Shown in pieces: positions 5,874 through 6,360 of a stretch of DNA of 6,360 bases (within the stretch, counting starts at the first letter, position 1; each line of letters opens with the position of its first letter). The stretch spans positions 1 through 6,360 of the forward strand of contig DATHGT010000186.1 in the NCBI GenBank assembly GCA_035317605.1, given 5' to 3'. The translations under genes and the position numbers were made by a program. The notes below the pieces were generated by a model, which worked only from the letters and a program-made list of their open reading frames with translations, did no database searches and was not told where the DNA came from. Source of the DNA: DATHGT01 sp035317605 (GTDB lineage Bacteria > Methylomirabilota > Methylomirabilia > Rokubacteriales > CSP1-6).

Positions 5874-6286
5874 TCGCGAACACCATGCAGGTCAAGGTCC
5901 GCTGGGGCGACGCCGATCCGGCCGGCATTGCCTTCTACCCGCGCTTCTACGAGTGGTACGACCTGGGGACCGAGACCCTCTTCGCCTCGATCGGCCTGCC
6001 CTTTCCCGAGACGTTCGAGCGCTACGGGATCGTCGGCGTGCCGATCGTGGAGTCGGGCTCGACGTTTCTCTCGCCGGCCCGCTGGGCGGACGTGCTCACG
6101 ATCCGGTCGAGCGTCGCCTGGGTGAAGGACAAGACGTTCCGCGTGGAGCACGAGGTCAGCGTCGGCGAGCGGCCCTGCGCCCGTGGCTTCGAGGTGCGAG
6201 CCTGGGTCGAGCGGCCGGCCACGCCGGGTGGCGCGCTCCACGCCGAGTCGATCCCCGCCGAGGTCCGCCAGCGCCTGGGGGGCTGA
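5870..6286 (+). CDS. Hotdog-fold acyl-CoA thioesterase, 4-hydroxybenzoyl-CoA thioesterase family
   Basis: The protein has 138 residues, the normal size for a single hotdog domain. VRWGDADPAGIAFYPRFYEWYD at 10-31 matches the active-site signature of the Pseudomonas 4-hydroxybenzoyl-CoA thioesterase, and Asp16 corresponds to its catalytic Asp17. The C-terminus (IPAEVRQRL, 128-136) is also typical. It hydrolyses acyl- or aroyl-CoA to the acid and CoA, and is expected to be cytosolic and tetrameric. Its ATG overlaps the ligase stop (ATGA at 5870-5873), so translation is probably coupled. A second in-frame ATG at 5885 (MQVKVRWGD) is a possible alternative start. Pairing with an aryl-CoA ligase favours an aromatic or bulky acyl-CoA, but this family also includes YbgC-like enzymes with short-chain substrates, so the substrate is uncertain. 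Confidence 0.9.
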   Translation: MIANTMQVKVRWGDADPAGIAFYPRFYEWYDLGTETLFASIGLPFPETFERYGIVGVPIVESGSTFLSPARWADVLTIRSSVAWVKDKTFRVEHEVSVGERPCARGFEVRAWVERPATPGGALHAESIPAEVRQRLGG

Positions 6287-6311
6287 GCCGGCTCGGGCCG
6301 CAGACGCGCCA

Positions 6312-6320
6312 TGCTAGAAT
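6312..6320 (+). promoter_or_regulatory. Extended -10 promoter for a gene beyond the right edge
   Basis: TGCTAGAAT combines the TGn extension with a TAGAAT hexamer at 6315-6320. No convincing -35 is present about 17 nt upstream (CTCGGG), which is the situation in which an extended -10 is used. Transcription would begin near 6327 and give a leader of about 40 nt. The 74-nt gap before the window end otherwise holds no gene. Confidence 0.5.
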
Positions 6321-6353
6321 CGCCCAGCTTTTTCGGGACGTATTCCCCAGTGC

Positions 6354-6360
6354 AGGAGGT
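6354..6360 (+). promoter_or_regulatory. Perfect Shine-Dalgarno at the right edge
   Basis: AGGAGGT ends the window and is fully complementary to the 16S anti-Shine-Dalgarno. A plus-strand start codon is expected about 5-9 nt beyond the edge. The gene itself is not visible. Confidence 0.7.

Overview
The window is GC-rich bacterial DNA, roughly two thirds G+C by eye. It is densely coded, with one gene running off the left edge on the minus strand and five complete genes on the plus strand. No tRNA, rRNA, CRISPR array or transposase is visible. The organism cannot be fixed from these genes. Two intergenic elements built from runs of six or seven G and C resemble elements I associate with metagenome-assembled soil or subsurface lineages such as Rokubacteria, but that is only a weak impression.

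Layout. Positions 1-974 (minus) hold the N-terminal ~324 residues of an M20-family metal-dependent amidohydrolase (N-carbamoyl-L-amino acid hydrolase / allantoate amidohydrolase type). Positions 975-1147 form a divergent regulatory region. It holds a near-consensus sigma-70 promoter for the plus-strand genes, a -10-like box for the minus-strand gene that would give a leaderless mRNA, an 11-bp-arm palindrome and a G/C-tract hairpin. Positions 1148-3493 encode two adjacent, different acyl-CoA dehydrogenases. Their complementary sequence features (a catalytic-type Glu in the first; the Arg/FG and Q..GG FAD-contact motifs in the second) suggest the two subunits of one heteromeric enzyme. Positions 3494-3581 hold a second G/C-tract element in the opposite orientation plus an 11-nt direct repeat. 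Positions 3582-6286 encode a Nudix hydrolase with an interrupted Nudix box (NUDT19-like), an AMP-forming acyl/aryl-CoA ligase of the benzoate-CoA ligase group, and a 4-hydroxybenzoyl-CoA-type hotdog thioesterase that overlaps the ligase by 4 nt. The last 74 nt carry an extended -10 box and a perfect Shine-Dalgarno for a gene starting beyond the edge.

Taken together, the plus-strand genes look like a CoA-thioester module. The ligase would activate a carboxylic acid, possibly aromatic or alicyclic. The paired dehydrogenase would introduce an alpha,beta double bond into an acyl-CoA. The thioesterase and Nudix enzyme would release or turn over stalled CoA esters or CoA. The substrate is not determined by the sequence. 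All protein families here are known; the less ordinary parts are the complementary dehydrogenase pair, the inverted G/C-tract elements and the structured leader.
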